Assembly (NCBI RefSeq): GCF_006542765.1 | Contig: NZ_SKCD01000022.1 | Coordinates: 372,001-436,000 of the forward strand | Reading direction: 5' to 3' | Length of the DNA: 64,000 nucleotides | From: Paenibacillus luteus | GTDB lineage: Bacteria > Bacillota > Bacilli > Paenibacillales > Paenibacillaceae | Part shown: one piece after another, positions 46,301 through 52,635 of the stretch | How the letters are laid out: every line of letters begins with the position of its first letter | Position numbering within the stretch: the stretch's first letter is position 1 | Position numbers and translations under genes: made by a program | The notes under the pieces: model-generated | What the model was told of the DNA's origin: nothing | Databases searched by the model: none | What the model saw: only the letters and a program-made list of their open reading frames with translations

Positions 46301-47650
46301 GCCCGGGTTGCCGCCAGCAAGTCCGCGCCCAGTGCGAGTGTTATTAACCATCTCGCTTCTCTGACTGCCAGGCTTGATATTCGGGATATGCGCTTCATCA
46401 TAAGGATCATTCTCGTGAACGGATTGAATACCAATCGACGTTACTTTAATTTTGCTGTCATCGTAGTGCAGAGCCAGCTTCGTCGGCATATTAATGGCAG
46501 TTTGAAAGCCGGGCACCGCTACGGCGTCAATCATGCCAGATTGGTACAAAATGGAGCGCAGGTTTTTCTCGCGCTCTTCCACGGAAGTGGAAGCGTTATT
46601 AGGACTTTGGGCACTTTCCTGCGGCGTATTGTCGCCTGCGCGTATCGCCGAAAATTTAAACTGATAGGTTTTCTCCTCATTCGGACCGAGTACTAGACTG
46701 GAGGCATCGGTAAAATATCCGCGGCCGGTTTTCTGTATATCCTTAGAGTGGATATAGAGCACGTTCAGCCCAGGAAACCAGCCGCCGCTGTCGCCTGTCC
46801 AGTTGGTGAAGGTCTGTCCAGCACGCAGTTCGCCCGCCTCCTGCATCCAGTAATCCACATATTCAATGCGCGCGCCGCTTTCCGTCACCGGGGTAAACAG
46901 CATATAATTTCCTTCTCCGCTTGTCCGGATAGCATAGGAATACCCGCTGTCTGCCCCGGCAAAGTTATGCATTGTTAAACGATTGTCATACGTATCCGAT
47001 ACCGATCGGTATTTAGTATTCCAAGGCATCGGCAAGCCGATATCGCCGAATTCCATGTATTTTCCGCTTTTGTTTTTCAAAGTTATTTCCCATAGCATGG
47101 AACCGTCATTCGTCTCCATGTCGAACACAGACTTCACGTCAAAACCCTTCATCGCCCGATTCGTTGCGGAGTCCAGTTCCTGGCCGATAAAGTTAACCTC
47201 TACTTTCTTGCCCTCCGTGGATACCGTTTTCTCGAAATATTGATTATCAGGATTGATATTGGAATAGGTTGTTGAACCGCCGGCTGCAAGCGTTTTGTTG
47301 GTATCTACCTCTACGAAACCATCCCTAGTCACAGGAAATTGTTCATTATCGCCGGTCCGGTAAGAAAAAAGCATCTCGCCCATCCATTGATGCTGAACGT
47401 TGTTCTGTGGAGACGTGTTATTAGGCAAAACAAAATTGATAGGAGACCCGTTTCGATTAACAGGGTTATTTTGAATAAACAGCTCTTCAATCTGTCCCAG
47501 ATCACCAATTTTGGCAGATAGGCTGGCATTGGAAATACCATCCGCAGCTGCAGCCAGCTTGGTTAACGAGCTTGAATTAAGCTGCAAAATTTGAATTATC
47601 AACATAAACGCGATCGTCATCGACATAAGCCTTTTTGTAATCGTTTTCAT
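40364..47650 (-). CDS. Giant SLH surface protein with DUF5695-like putative catalytic region (2428 residues)
   Basis: A secreted protein. Signal peptide 1-36; a large unit about 40-1030 resembling DUF5695-type proteins, apparently a beta-sandwich (to about 510) followed by a helical barrel rich in Trp, Tyr and Asp/Glu (ISHWGDDWGHDN, FRGGEGWWNFQY); two PKD-like domains 1035-1231; a Big_4-like domain 1234-1306; discoidin (F5/8C) domains 1312-1458 and 1530-1682 joined by a helical linker; four repeats with a DGKI..V...MEYRK core between 1690 and 2018; a Pro/Thr linker; a beta-rich domain 2035-2245; and three SLH domains 2247-2425. The overall design is that of a cell-wall polysaccharide-degrading enzyme, but no reaction can be assigned. 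AGGAGG lies just before the ATG. It is probably in one operon with the transporter genes upstream. The cytosolic protein at 52636-55062 appears to share the catalytic region. Confidence 0.8.
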   Translation of the reverse strand: MKTITKRLMSMTIAFMLIIQILQLNSSSLTKLAAAADGISNASLSAKIGDLGQIEELFIQNNPVNRNGSPINFVLPNNTSPQNNVQHQWMGEMLFSYRTGDNEQFPVTRDGFVEVDTNKTLAAGGSTTYSNINPDNQYFEKTVSTEGKKVEVNFIGQELDSATNRAMKGFDVKSVFDMETNDGSMLWEITLKNKSGKYMEFGDIGLPMPWNTKYRSVSDTYDNRLTMHNFAGADSGYSYAIRTSGEGNYMLFTPVTESGARIEYVDYWMQEAGELRAGQTFTNWTGDSGGWFPGLNVLYIHSKDIQKTGRGYFTDASSLVLGPNEEKTYQFKFSAIRAGDNTPQESAQSPNNASTSVEEREKNLRSILYQSGMIDAVAVPGFQTAINMPTKLALHYDDSKIKVTSIGIQSVHENDPYDEAHIPNIKPGSQRSEMVNNTRTGRGLAGGNPGYTEAYQFLETKIVNGEQHHIYSLQFDDLGNNSVRVEYELKVGDEWVNKFTQYEFNVMAELDETMRTHTEFMVEKTQDKDPQSPTYGNYFDWYLKDGLDRNISHWGDDWGHDNINSITMKNYLDPNPDEIQSIENYLIDFMWERFMKHTQDSFIVANWLRDSGSYTDKDKPYTREFSEVMAATGYFNMYRIQKAYPHLIEYRESPQYYLEKAYGIYYNRISSGATGFYGEQQIPDMIEALKEEGMQTEFENLKKKFALDKGRSMTFAAYPYGSEFEYDNTGEEGAYAAAKAMRTYYPQDGQAAAAKKSMEMADWKTRAMRGIQPTWYHYSVPVFRGGEGWWNFQYTTSLAGYIMDDWIRYQDDGRTAAQTATAQQRNYAAKISNFNAINMGQISAQSVGSTSWRYSMYKGGTGTKDVYDGGSRVMNNGWNDFSGEADEGIYGSLLSISSDIVTDPVFGLFGYGALVTDNGSSYDITPKDGFGKRINLIDEKIYIVSQNEKIDSAEIQKDGRLFQLTLSNLDKKEHASRIAIDGAGLENGYYAIKLNNEAAGQFFVRNNKGLARFQMNSDPTAQLTIEKLDSGENEAPQVTAETATQNPQALIPFILNGIVSDDGAPDGTLTYQWEVIGTPQGGKLSFAYPKASITQAVGSKEGSYTVRLSANDGQLIGSDELTFQLAAPPEKQPPQINEITAVQDGTNESIVVLSGTAIPDPIHSAEFEPDMTYDWAVKEKPNGAGEITIVAGDKATAYARISKAGTYVFTLTAADEGKTASKDVTIVIEADPEDAYRAINTVTRKGTAPSLPPIMKILFDDGYRESSIVWNDIDPVDYEAIGSFEASGKVTDSDLEVLATVYVVSVPPQNAALTAKASASFSGGDGYPEAMNNGVEPKNSRDFSPSRTAPNSAWHNWGREGDPAWVTYEWLQPFLASSMDVYVFQDAGGNFRPKDMQLKLRDENGIWYTPRAINGLGNELDKYNTTTFEPAYITGVRIDMRPTANGSGILEWKVNGYTGTVDKSELISVNNYVNALNASNFIDQGLAPIDAAKANASAVIQKMDATEEEVAQALGKLLTDLKLLHPRDNNMAFLARVSASYTSPWESVAAVNDGRKAEANIPHWGTWGNAGAAEWVQYEWPQGVTINSSNLVLWSDAGGILAPTKYEYSYIPLNSTTNEWLTAKTITEGITLVNNTPVGSSNLVDFDSGLQVKALRVTMTKQSAGSGVGVGLWEWEVLKSDAIQEQEAPTTPTAVAPTSVHSNDGKIIGVTSAMEYRKEGVEEYTAITGVEITGLSAGNYFVRYMKTASLNASPDKEVVIPEGQKQDQSAPEPSEWTITNANSDNQTNGKIEGVQDTMEYRKLGDESYVPVNGTSIENLEPGSYQIRYAATDELHASQPVTVEIRNEAKADRDAPNADELVVTPAATAGGNDGKIENVTADMEYRKADGGAYTAVSGSSIDNLEAGRYEIRYAETDTDNPSPAIIVIVPDGSKQEQNPPSGTVVKGVDISVSGARDGKITGVESTMEYQKQGANSSDWTAITGIEITGLDAGTYYVRYKGTSAYHASDALMVILSTPYTPSPTSTPTQPSVTNKVVGDTIKVVTPKVDKATGIAKSESISQDDIRRALENAKADTNGVKTVRVEIPKMEGASAYAVELPKTALTSDKANVQVEIETEFGTLIVPANGLNLAATDAKSVEVTIGNADTSLFDSETQGDIGSRPVIKWGVNIGGAAGEANRLQAPVEIRIPYTATADELDDLDYLVVWHIDANGKPVQIKNVKFDAAGKAMVFTTSEAGHYAVAYSKKSFEDVTKDSWYTKAVEMMASKRLIDGTSPTDFSPSNKVIRAEYLAWLVRTMELTAEFDTNFSDVEESSKYYDEIGIAKALGITVGYKGKFNSEAELTRQDMAILTISALQAANKTLLNGTIEELGKFADAKDLAAYAAEDVAAMVKMGFVNGRGNNVLSPKGSTTRAEAAQILFNIYSHQWS

Positions 47651-47686
47651 AGTAACCTCCTGATGGCTTAGTTATCCAAGGCCGAA

Positions 47687-48556
47687 TTAATTTTTTAATC
47701 CGGTAAGCGTGATGCCCTCTACAAAATACCTTTGACCAATGAGGTAGAAAATGACGCCTGGAGCAAAGGACAAGCATGTTGCGGCCATCGTCATCGACCA
47801 GTCGCTTTTCAGTTGGCCTCTAAAGTTGGTTAGTCCCAGTGCAATCGTATATTTATCGCTTGAATTAATATAAATCATCTGCTGGAGCAGATCATTCCAT
47901 AGCCCGATGAAGATAAACAACGCGACGACGATCATTGCCGGTCGGATGGCTGGCATGATGATACTGAACAAGATGCGGAAGTACCCGGCACCGTCAATCG
48001 TTGCAGCTTGATCAAGTTCTCTCGGTATGGACATGATGAACTGGCGGATTAAAAAAATATTAAATGCGCCGCCGCCGCAAAAATAAGGCAGAATTAACGG
48101 CCAATAGCTGTCACTCACTCCGAGGCCTCGCGTCCAGCCGATATACAGCGGAATAAGCGTAACCATGGCAGGCAGCAGCATGGAACCGATGCAAAGTGCC
48201 CAGATCAAGTTTTTGCCTCGAAACCGTAGCCTTGCAAAAGCGTACCCGCACAAAGTTGCCGTAAATGTTCCGGCCAAACAGGAAGGAACAATAATGACCA
48301 TCGTGTTCCACAAGTACTTCCAAAATTTGAAGATCTCTAACGTTTTTTCATAATTGGAAAACAACCAATTGTTCGGCAATAGAGCTGGCGGATATCTGTA
48401 GATCTCGGCATTCGTCATAAGAGACGTGCGAAAAATCCACCAAATCGGGAAGATCGCTAAAATGGCAAAAAAAACAACAGCGACTATCGTGATCAGGTTC
48501 ATCGTTCTGTTTCTTCGTTTCTTGCTTCTTAGTCGGCCATAGGCTACTTCGCTCAT
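47687..48556 (-). CDS. Sugar ABC transporter permease, MalG/AraQ type
   Basis: A 289-residue permease with six predicted membrane helices. The EAA loop is IPRELDQAATIDGAGYFRILFSIIMPAIRPA and the C-terminus reads LIGQRYFVEGITLTGLKN. Its start overlaps the stop of the partner permease by four bases (ATGA). It lies 36 bases before the giant SLH protein gene, suggesting one operon that imports the products of that protein. Confidence 0.9.
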   Translation of the reverse strand: MSEVAYGRLRSKKRRNRTMNLITIVAVVFFAILAIFPIWWIFRTSLMTNAEIYRYPPALLPNNWLFSNYEKTLEIFKFWKYLWNTMVIIVPSCLAGTFTATLCGYAFARLRFRGKNLIWALCIGSMLLPAMVTLIPLYIGWTRGLGVSDSYWPLILPYFCGGGAFNIFLIRQFIMSIPRELDQAATIDGAGYFRILFSIIMPAIRPAMIVVALFIFIGLWNDLLQQMIYINSSDKYTIALGLTNFRGQLKSDWSMTMAATCLSFAPGVIFYLIGQRYFVEGITLTGLKN

Positions 48557-49476
48557 TTATCATCTCCTCCTTCATTGTAGATCCACCGGTTGGATGTCTT
48601 AAACAAAACAATTGTAAAAACGGCAAGTATAGCAAATATAATCAAGGTAGTGGCGCATGCATAGCCGATCTTGTAATTCACGAATGCTTGGTCGTACATC
48701 AGATAAGTCAAGAACCTTGTAGAATTCCCTGGGCCGCCATTCGTTAAGGCAAGCGCCGGCGTCACGACCTGAAGGTTGGCGATTAAGCTCATCAACAAGT
48801 TATAGAAAATAATCGGCGTCATGCATGGCAAGGTGATATGCCGGAATCGTTGCCAACCGTTTGCGCCATCCATTTCGGCTGCTTCATGGTATACACTCGG
48901 AACATTCTGAAGCCCGGCCAAAAAGATAACGATCAAGTTGCCCGAAAGCCAAACCGAAATCAACGAGAGAGATGGAACGACATAGCTGGAATCAGCGATA
49001 AAGTGAATTTTATTCAAACCAACCTCAGAGAGAAGATAGTTGAAAAAACCAAAATTCCCCTCGTAAAGCCACGACCATCCTACGTAAATCGCTACAGCCG
49101 GCAAAACATATGGGATATAAAAAACCGCTCTAAAAAAACTTCTGGCTGGAATTTTACGGTTCAGCATCATTGCAATAAAAAGGGAATAGATCATGCTTCC
49201 GATTACGGATAATACTGCAAAATAGATTGTCGTAATAATAGAGTCCTTGATATAAGGATCAGAAGTAAATAGTTTGATATAATTCTCGAAGCCAATGAAC
49301 TCCGGAGGTTTCAGCCCCGTCCAATTCGTGAGACTGATTCCGAGCACACCGAGAAGAGGTAAATACGTCAGAAAGAATAATCCCAAAAAAGCAGGAATCA
49401 AACAGATATAAGCAACGCGCGCCTCGCTTGAATAAACACGGGAACGGCGCTTCGGCAGTTTATTAATGGTTTCCAT
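48553..49476 (-). CDS. Sugar ABC transporter permease, MalF/AraP type
   Basis: A 307-residue permease with six predicted helices, the first at YICLIPAFLGLFFLTYLPLLG. The EAA loop reads VYHEAAEMDGANGWQRFRHITLPCMTPI. The ATG at 49476 has AAGGAG about 11 bases upstream; an in-frame GTG at 49488 overlaps that site. It is separated from the binding-protein gene by 72 bases containing a perfect hairpin. Confidence 0.9.
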   Translation of the reverse strand: METINKLPKRRSRVYSSEARVAYICLIPAFLGLFFLTYLPLLGVLGISLTNWTGLKPPEFIGFENYIKLFTSDPYIKDSIITTIYFAVLSVIGSMIYSLFIAMMLNRKIPARSFFRAVFYIPYVLPAVAIYVGWSWLYEGNFGFFNYLLSEVGLNKIHFIADSSYVVPSLSLISVWLSGNLIVIFLAGLQNVPSVYHEAAEMDGANGWQRFRHITLPCMTPIIFYNLLMSLIANLQVVTPALALTNGGPGNSTRFLTYLMYDQAFVNYKIGYACATTLIIFAILAVFTIVLFKTSNRWIYNEGGDDK

Positions 49477-49502
49477 ATCTTGCCCCACTCCTTATGAATA
49501 AA

Positions 49503-49538
49503 GGATGACCGCCACCGTTGCAGCGCTAGCGGTCATCC
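49503..49538 (-). terminator. Intercistronic hairpin after the binding-protein gene
   Basis: GGATGACCGC pairs perfectly with GCGGTCATCC. It begins 10 bases past the binding-protein stop codon and lacks a strong U-run. The position matches the hairpins after the other two binding-protein genes at 13598 and 33454. Confidence 0.6.
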
Positions 49539-49548
49539 CTTCTATCTT

Positions 49549-50952
49549 TTATTTACTGCCTGCATGGGCTGCTTTCAAAGCATCGAGATTTTTGGTAATC
49601 GCTTCCTTAGCGGTAGTCTTGCCGGTCCAGACATCGCCTAGAACCGACCCGAGCAACGTGTTAAAGTCTGTTGTATAGTTCGTATAGAACCACGCAGCTG
49701 GCCTTGCAGCATCAGATTGCGCATAGTCAACTACTGCCGACTTGTATTCCTCGTATGGTGGGAAGTTAGGATTTTCTACCCATTTGCGAGTAAACGTTTC
49801 ATCCTTGTACCACTTGTCTAGCGTCGGCATCCAAATACCCGATGAAATAAGTGCCCAGTTGTTTTCTTCGGAGTTGTACCATTTCAGCCATTCCATCGCT
49901 TCTTCCGGATGTTTGGTCTGGGAGAATACAACATTGGCGCCGCCTGTATTGAGGGTTACCTTATCCTTCAAATAAGGCAGTACGGCTACACCATATTTAA
50001 GCCCTTCCTCTTTGGCCGTATTCAAGCTTGTTCCGATGTTCCATTGACCATTCGTTGCCATAGCGACAGTCCCGGCAATAATCGTTCGCTGAATACCATC
50101 ATCGGTCTGTCCGACGGACAACGGGGCGACATGATCCTTTAAGTACAAATCGGCAACTTTCTGAATCGCTTCGACGCTAGCATCTTCTCCGATTCTAACC
50201 TCCGTACCGTCCTCGGAGTAGAAACCTCCGCCATTGCTGAGCGCCCAGGTTTCGAGCTGCCACGAAAGATTCTCTACTGAAGTGCCGTACTGAACGATGC
50301 TCTGCGAATCAAAACCTTCCTCGCCAGAATGTTTGCCGTTCTTATCAATCGTCAGTTTTTTGGCCGTCGCTACGAATTCATCCCATGTCCAAGCTTGATC
50401 AAGTGCAGCTGGAGGGTAGGGCACGTTCGCTTTATCGAACATATCTTTGTTGTAATAGAGCAGTAGAATTTCATTGGCAGCCGCATAAGCAACGGTATTC
50501 CCCTCATGTTTGTAGGCCAGACTGTCCAGCGGCTTGCTATCGCTTCCCTCATACATCGCGCTTACATCATTCAGCATCCCTTCGCCGGACCATTGAATGA
50601 CTCCGCCTTCCTGCAGCATCCCTGTATCCGGCAATTGACCTGCCGTTGCAAGCGTATTCAATTTTGTCATGTAGTTCTCCCAAGGAATCGCTTGCACTTC
50701 CACTTCGATTCGCTCCTGCGAAGCGTTAAACTTGTCTGCCACGGCCTGTGTCGTGCTTCCTTCTTCCGCGCTCCCCCACATCGAGTAAACGATCTTGACC
50801 TTTTCTGTCTTGGAACCCGTCGGTGTATTCGTAGCATCTGATCCCGGTGACGCTGTGTTCCCTCCGTTGCCTCCGTTGTTCGCACATCCAATTGCACTCA
50901 TTGCCAATGCAGCTAAGATAAGACCTACCCCAATTTTCTTGCCTGTTTTCAT
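49549..50952 (-). CDS. Family 1 sugar-binding lipoprotein
   Basis: A 467-residue extracellular solute-binding protein. The lipoprotein signal MKTGKKIGVGLILAALAMSAIGC is followed by a Gly/Asn linker. Family features include VKIVYSMWGSAEEGSTTQAVADKFNASQ near the N-terminus and FSQTKHPEEAMEWLKWY in the C-terminal lobe. GAAGGGAG lies before the ATG. It is the first gene of a binding protein-permease-permease-giant SLH protein operon with no ATPase gene. The upstream region has two TAAACGTTTA-like operators and a cre-like site. Confidence 0.9.
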   Translation of the reverse strand: MKTGKKIGVGLILAALAMSAIGCANNGGNGGNTASPGSDATNTPTGSKTEKVKIVYSMWGSAEEGSTTQAVADKFNASQERIEVEVQAIPWENYMTKLNTLATAGQLPDTGMLQEGGVIQWSGEGMLNDVSAMYEGSDSKPLDSLAYKHEGNTVAYAAANEILLLYYNKDMFDKANVPYPPAALDQAWTWDEFVATAKKLTIDKNGKHSGEEGFDSQSIVQYGTSVENLSWQLETWALSNGGGFYSEDGTEVRIGEDASVEAIQKVADLYLKDHVAPLSVGQTDDGIQRTIIAGTVAMATNGQWNIGTSLNTAKEEGLKYGVAVLPYLKDKVTLNTGGANVVFSQTKHPEEAMEWLKWYNSEENNWALISSGIWMPTLDKWYKDETFTRKWVENPNFPPYEEYKSAVVDYAQSDAARPAAWFYTNYTTDFNTLLGSVLGDVWTGKTTAKEAITKNLDALKAAHAGSK

Positions 50953-51035
50953 TGCCCCCGCACTCCCTTCAAAATTAGCTTTCGTTTGTATGTCTAATCA
51001 TTCAACTTGATCACTAGAGCATTCAAGTGGCAAGT

Positions 51036-51045
51036 TAAACGTTTA
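51036..51045. promoter_or_regulatory. TAAACGTTTA operator-like palindrome (site 1)
   Basis: A perfect 10-bp palindrome within GTTAAACGTTTAGC, 84 bases upstream of the binding-protein start. Similar sites occur at 51196-51207, 51443-51454 and 55087-55096, all between genes of this locus. A palindrome with a central CG is typical of LacI-family operators. Confidence 0.55.
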
Positions 51046-51195
51046 GCAGTATTTACAACCAGATTGTGCCATAAGCAATCATGAAACGCAATAAGATATT
51101 TCAACCTGTTTTTTTGATATTACAACCAGCCACCAACTGCTTCATAACCAATATTCGTTTTGGCACCTCCCTTTGAAGATAATCATGGCATTTGA

Positions 51196-51207
51196 TTAAT
51201 CGTTTAA
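51196..51207. promoter_or_regulatory. TTAATCGTTTAA operator-like site (site 2)
   Basis: One mismatch from a perfect TTAAAC/GTTTAA palindrome. It lies about 155 bases from site 1 on the same side of the divergent promoter region. Confidence 0.45.
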
Positions 51208-51256
51208 CTATATTGATTTACTGTATTAGGATAAACCGCATTCTCTTCAAGTGAAT

Positions 51257-51270
51257 AGAAAACGCTTACT
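51257..51270. promoter_or_regulatory. Catabolite-responsive element (cre) candidate
   Basis: AGAAAACGCTTACT matches 12 of 14 positions of the CcpA consensus TGWAANCGNTNWCA. It lies in the divergent region between the binding-protein gene and the AraC gene, so the locus may be under carbon catabolite control. Confidence 0.5.
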
Positions 51271-51432
51271 TCATTGTATCATCCATCTTTTCCATTGAAA
51301 AACGATTTTTCCAACCTCTATTTATGAAATTCCAACCTCTATTTTTCTGTTTGAAAAGTATCGAGTAATGTGTTATTTTGATATAAAAGTCTTTGATATG
51401 CTCCACGATCGGACAATTTCACCTACATAGAA

Positions 51433-51454
51433 TATAATATTGTGAAACGTTTAA
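51433..51454 (+). promoter_or_regulatory. AraC gene promoter with overlapping operator (site 3)
   Basis: A TATAAT (51433-51438) with a weak GGACAA -35 box 16 bases upstream is followed by TGAAACGTTTAA (51443-51454) near the expected transcription start. This is the third copy of the operator-like motif in this locus. Confidence 0.45.
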
Positions 51455-51572
51455 ATCTTTTTGCTATCTTATGTTATTTCACCATTGTAAAAACATGAAT
51501 ATCGCGCTAACGAAATCAATTTATAAACAAATTGAAAATACCACTATTCCTGCGTAAAGTGAGGGGATCGTT

Positions 51573-52463
51573 ATGTCTGATATCATCATGCATTTTGTAA
51601 CTCCACCTATTCCTTATTTTATCGATAGTGGGAAACATACTTTCTTGCCGCGAGAGAGGCATGTCAGCCGTTATTCCATTAGCGTATTCGATATTATTAT
51701 CGTCACGAGGGGCAAGTTGTTCATCGGAGAAAATGATAATGAGTGGGTAATAAGCAAAGATGAAGCCATCATTTTAAGGCCCGATGCGCATCACTTTGGT
51801 ACGGCTCCCTGTGAAGAAGAGACGGAAATTACATGGATTCATTTCCAAACATTCGGAGCTTGGGATGAAATGAAAACCATCAGCGATTGCTATGACAATC
51901 AAATTGCTTTATTTGAAAAACATAAACAGCAAGCATACCTCAACCATTGTGAAGTTAACTCGATTTTTATACCCAAGAAATTAAAGCTGTCGAGCCAATC
52001 CATGAACGATCTTACCCAATTTTATTCCTTGGATAAGGATCCGCGTTCGCTTCGAAATTGGAGGAAACAAACGGCCTTCCAGACCTTCATGCAAAATATA
52101 AACCACGATTCAGCGAATTCAATACATTCAACTGCCATACATCTCGCTGAAAAAATTGAATTATTCATTCGTCAAAACTATACCTCAAAAATCACGAATT
52201 CCGTACTTAAGGCCGAATTTAATTATCATCCCAACTACTTGGCCAAATGCATGTTAAAAGTATATGGAGTCACCCCAATGGATTACTTGCTGCAATATCG
52301 GTTCGAACATGCCAAAAAACTTCTCCTCCAAACCGACTGGTCGATTGCCCGAATAGCCGACGAATTAGGATTTAGCACGCCTGCCTATTTCTCCTCCGTT
52401 TTTACCAATAAACAAGGCAGTTCTCCAGCAAACTTTCGAAAAAAAAGATTTTCAGATTTCTAA
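51573..52463 (+). CDS. AraC-family transcriptional regulator with cupin-like sensor domain
   Basis: A 296-residue soluble regulator. The N-terminal half has a cupin-like pattern (IVTRGKLFIGENDNEW, AIILRPDAHHFGTAPCEEETEITWIHF) that probably binds a sugar. The C-terminal 100 residues form two helix-turn-helix units (LKAEFNYHPNYLAKCMLKVYGVTPM, IARIADELGFSTPAYFSSVFTNKQGSSPANF). GTGAGGGG lies upstream of the ATG. It is divergent from the binding protein-permease-giant SLH operon and convergent with the DUF5695-like cytosolic gene, and probably regulates both. Confidence 0.9.
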   Translation: MSDIIMHFVTPPIPYFIDSGKHTFLPRERHVSRYSISVFDIIIVTRGKLFIGENDNEWVISKDEAIILRPDAHHFGTAPCEEETEITWIHFQTFGAWDEMKTISDCYDNQIALFEKHKQQAYLNHCEVNSIFIPKKLKLSSQSMNDLTQFYSLDKDPRSLRNWRKQTAFQTFMQNINHDSANSIHSTAIHLAEKIELFIRQNYTSKITNSVLKAEFNYHPNYLAKCMLKVYGVTPMDYLLQYRFEHAKKLLLQTDWSIARIADELGFSTPAYFSSVFTNKQGSSPANFRKKRFSDF

Positions 52464-52576
52464 TTGAATGGGACGAAGTGAAATGGCTTTCGTCATCCTC
52501 TGAAGGCGCAGCGCGTTTCATTCCGAGAAACAGTAGACTACTTTATCGCGTGAAACCTATAAAGTTTTATATTTTT

Positions 52577-52617
52577 AAAAACGACAGCAGGCACTGTATT
52601 GCCGGCTGTCGTTTTTT
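52577..52617. terminator. Bidirectional terminator between convergent genes
   Basis: AAAAACGACAGC pairs with GCTGTCGTTTTT, with flanking A- and T-runs on either side, between the AraC gene and the end of the minus-strand gene at 52636. Confidence 0.85.
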
Positions 52618-52635
52618 CGTCCAGAATAGCTCCTG

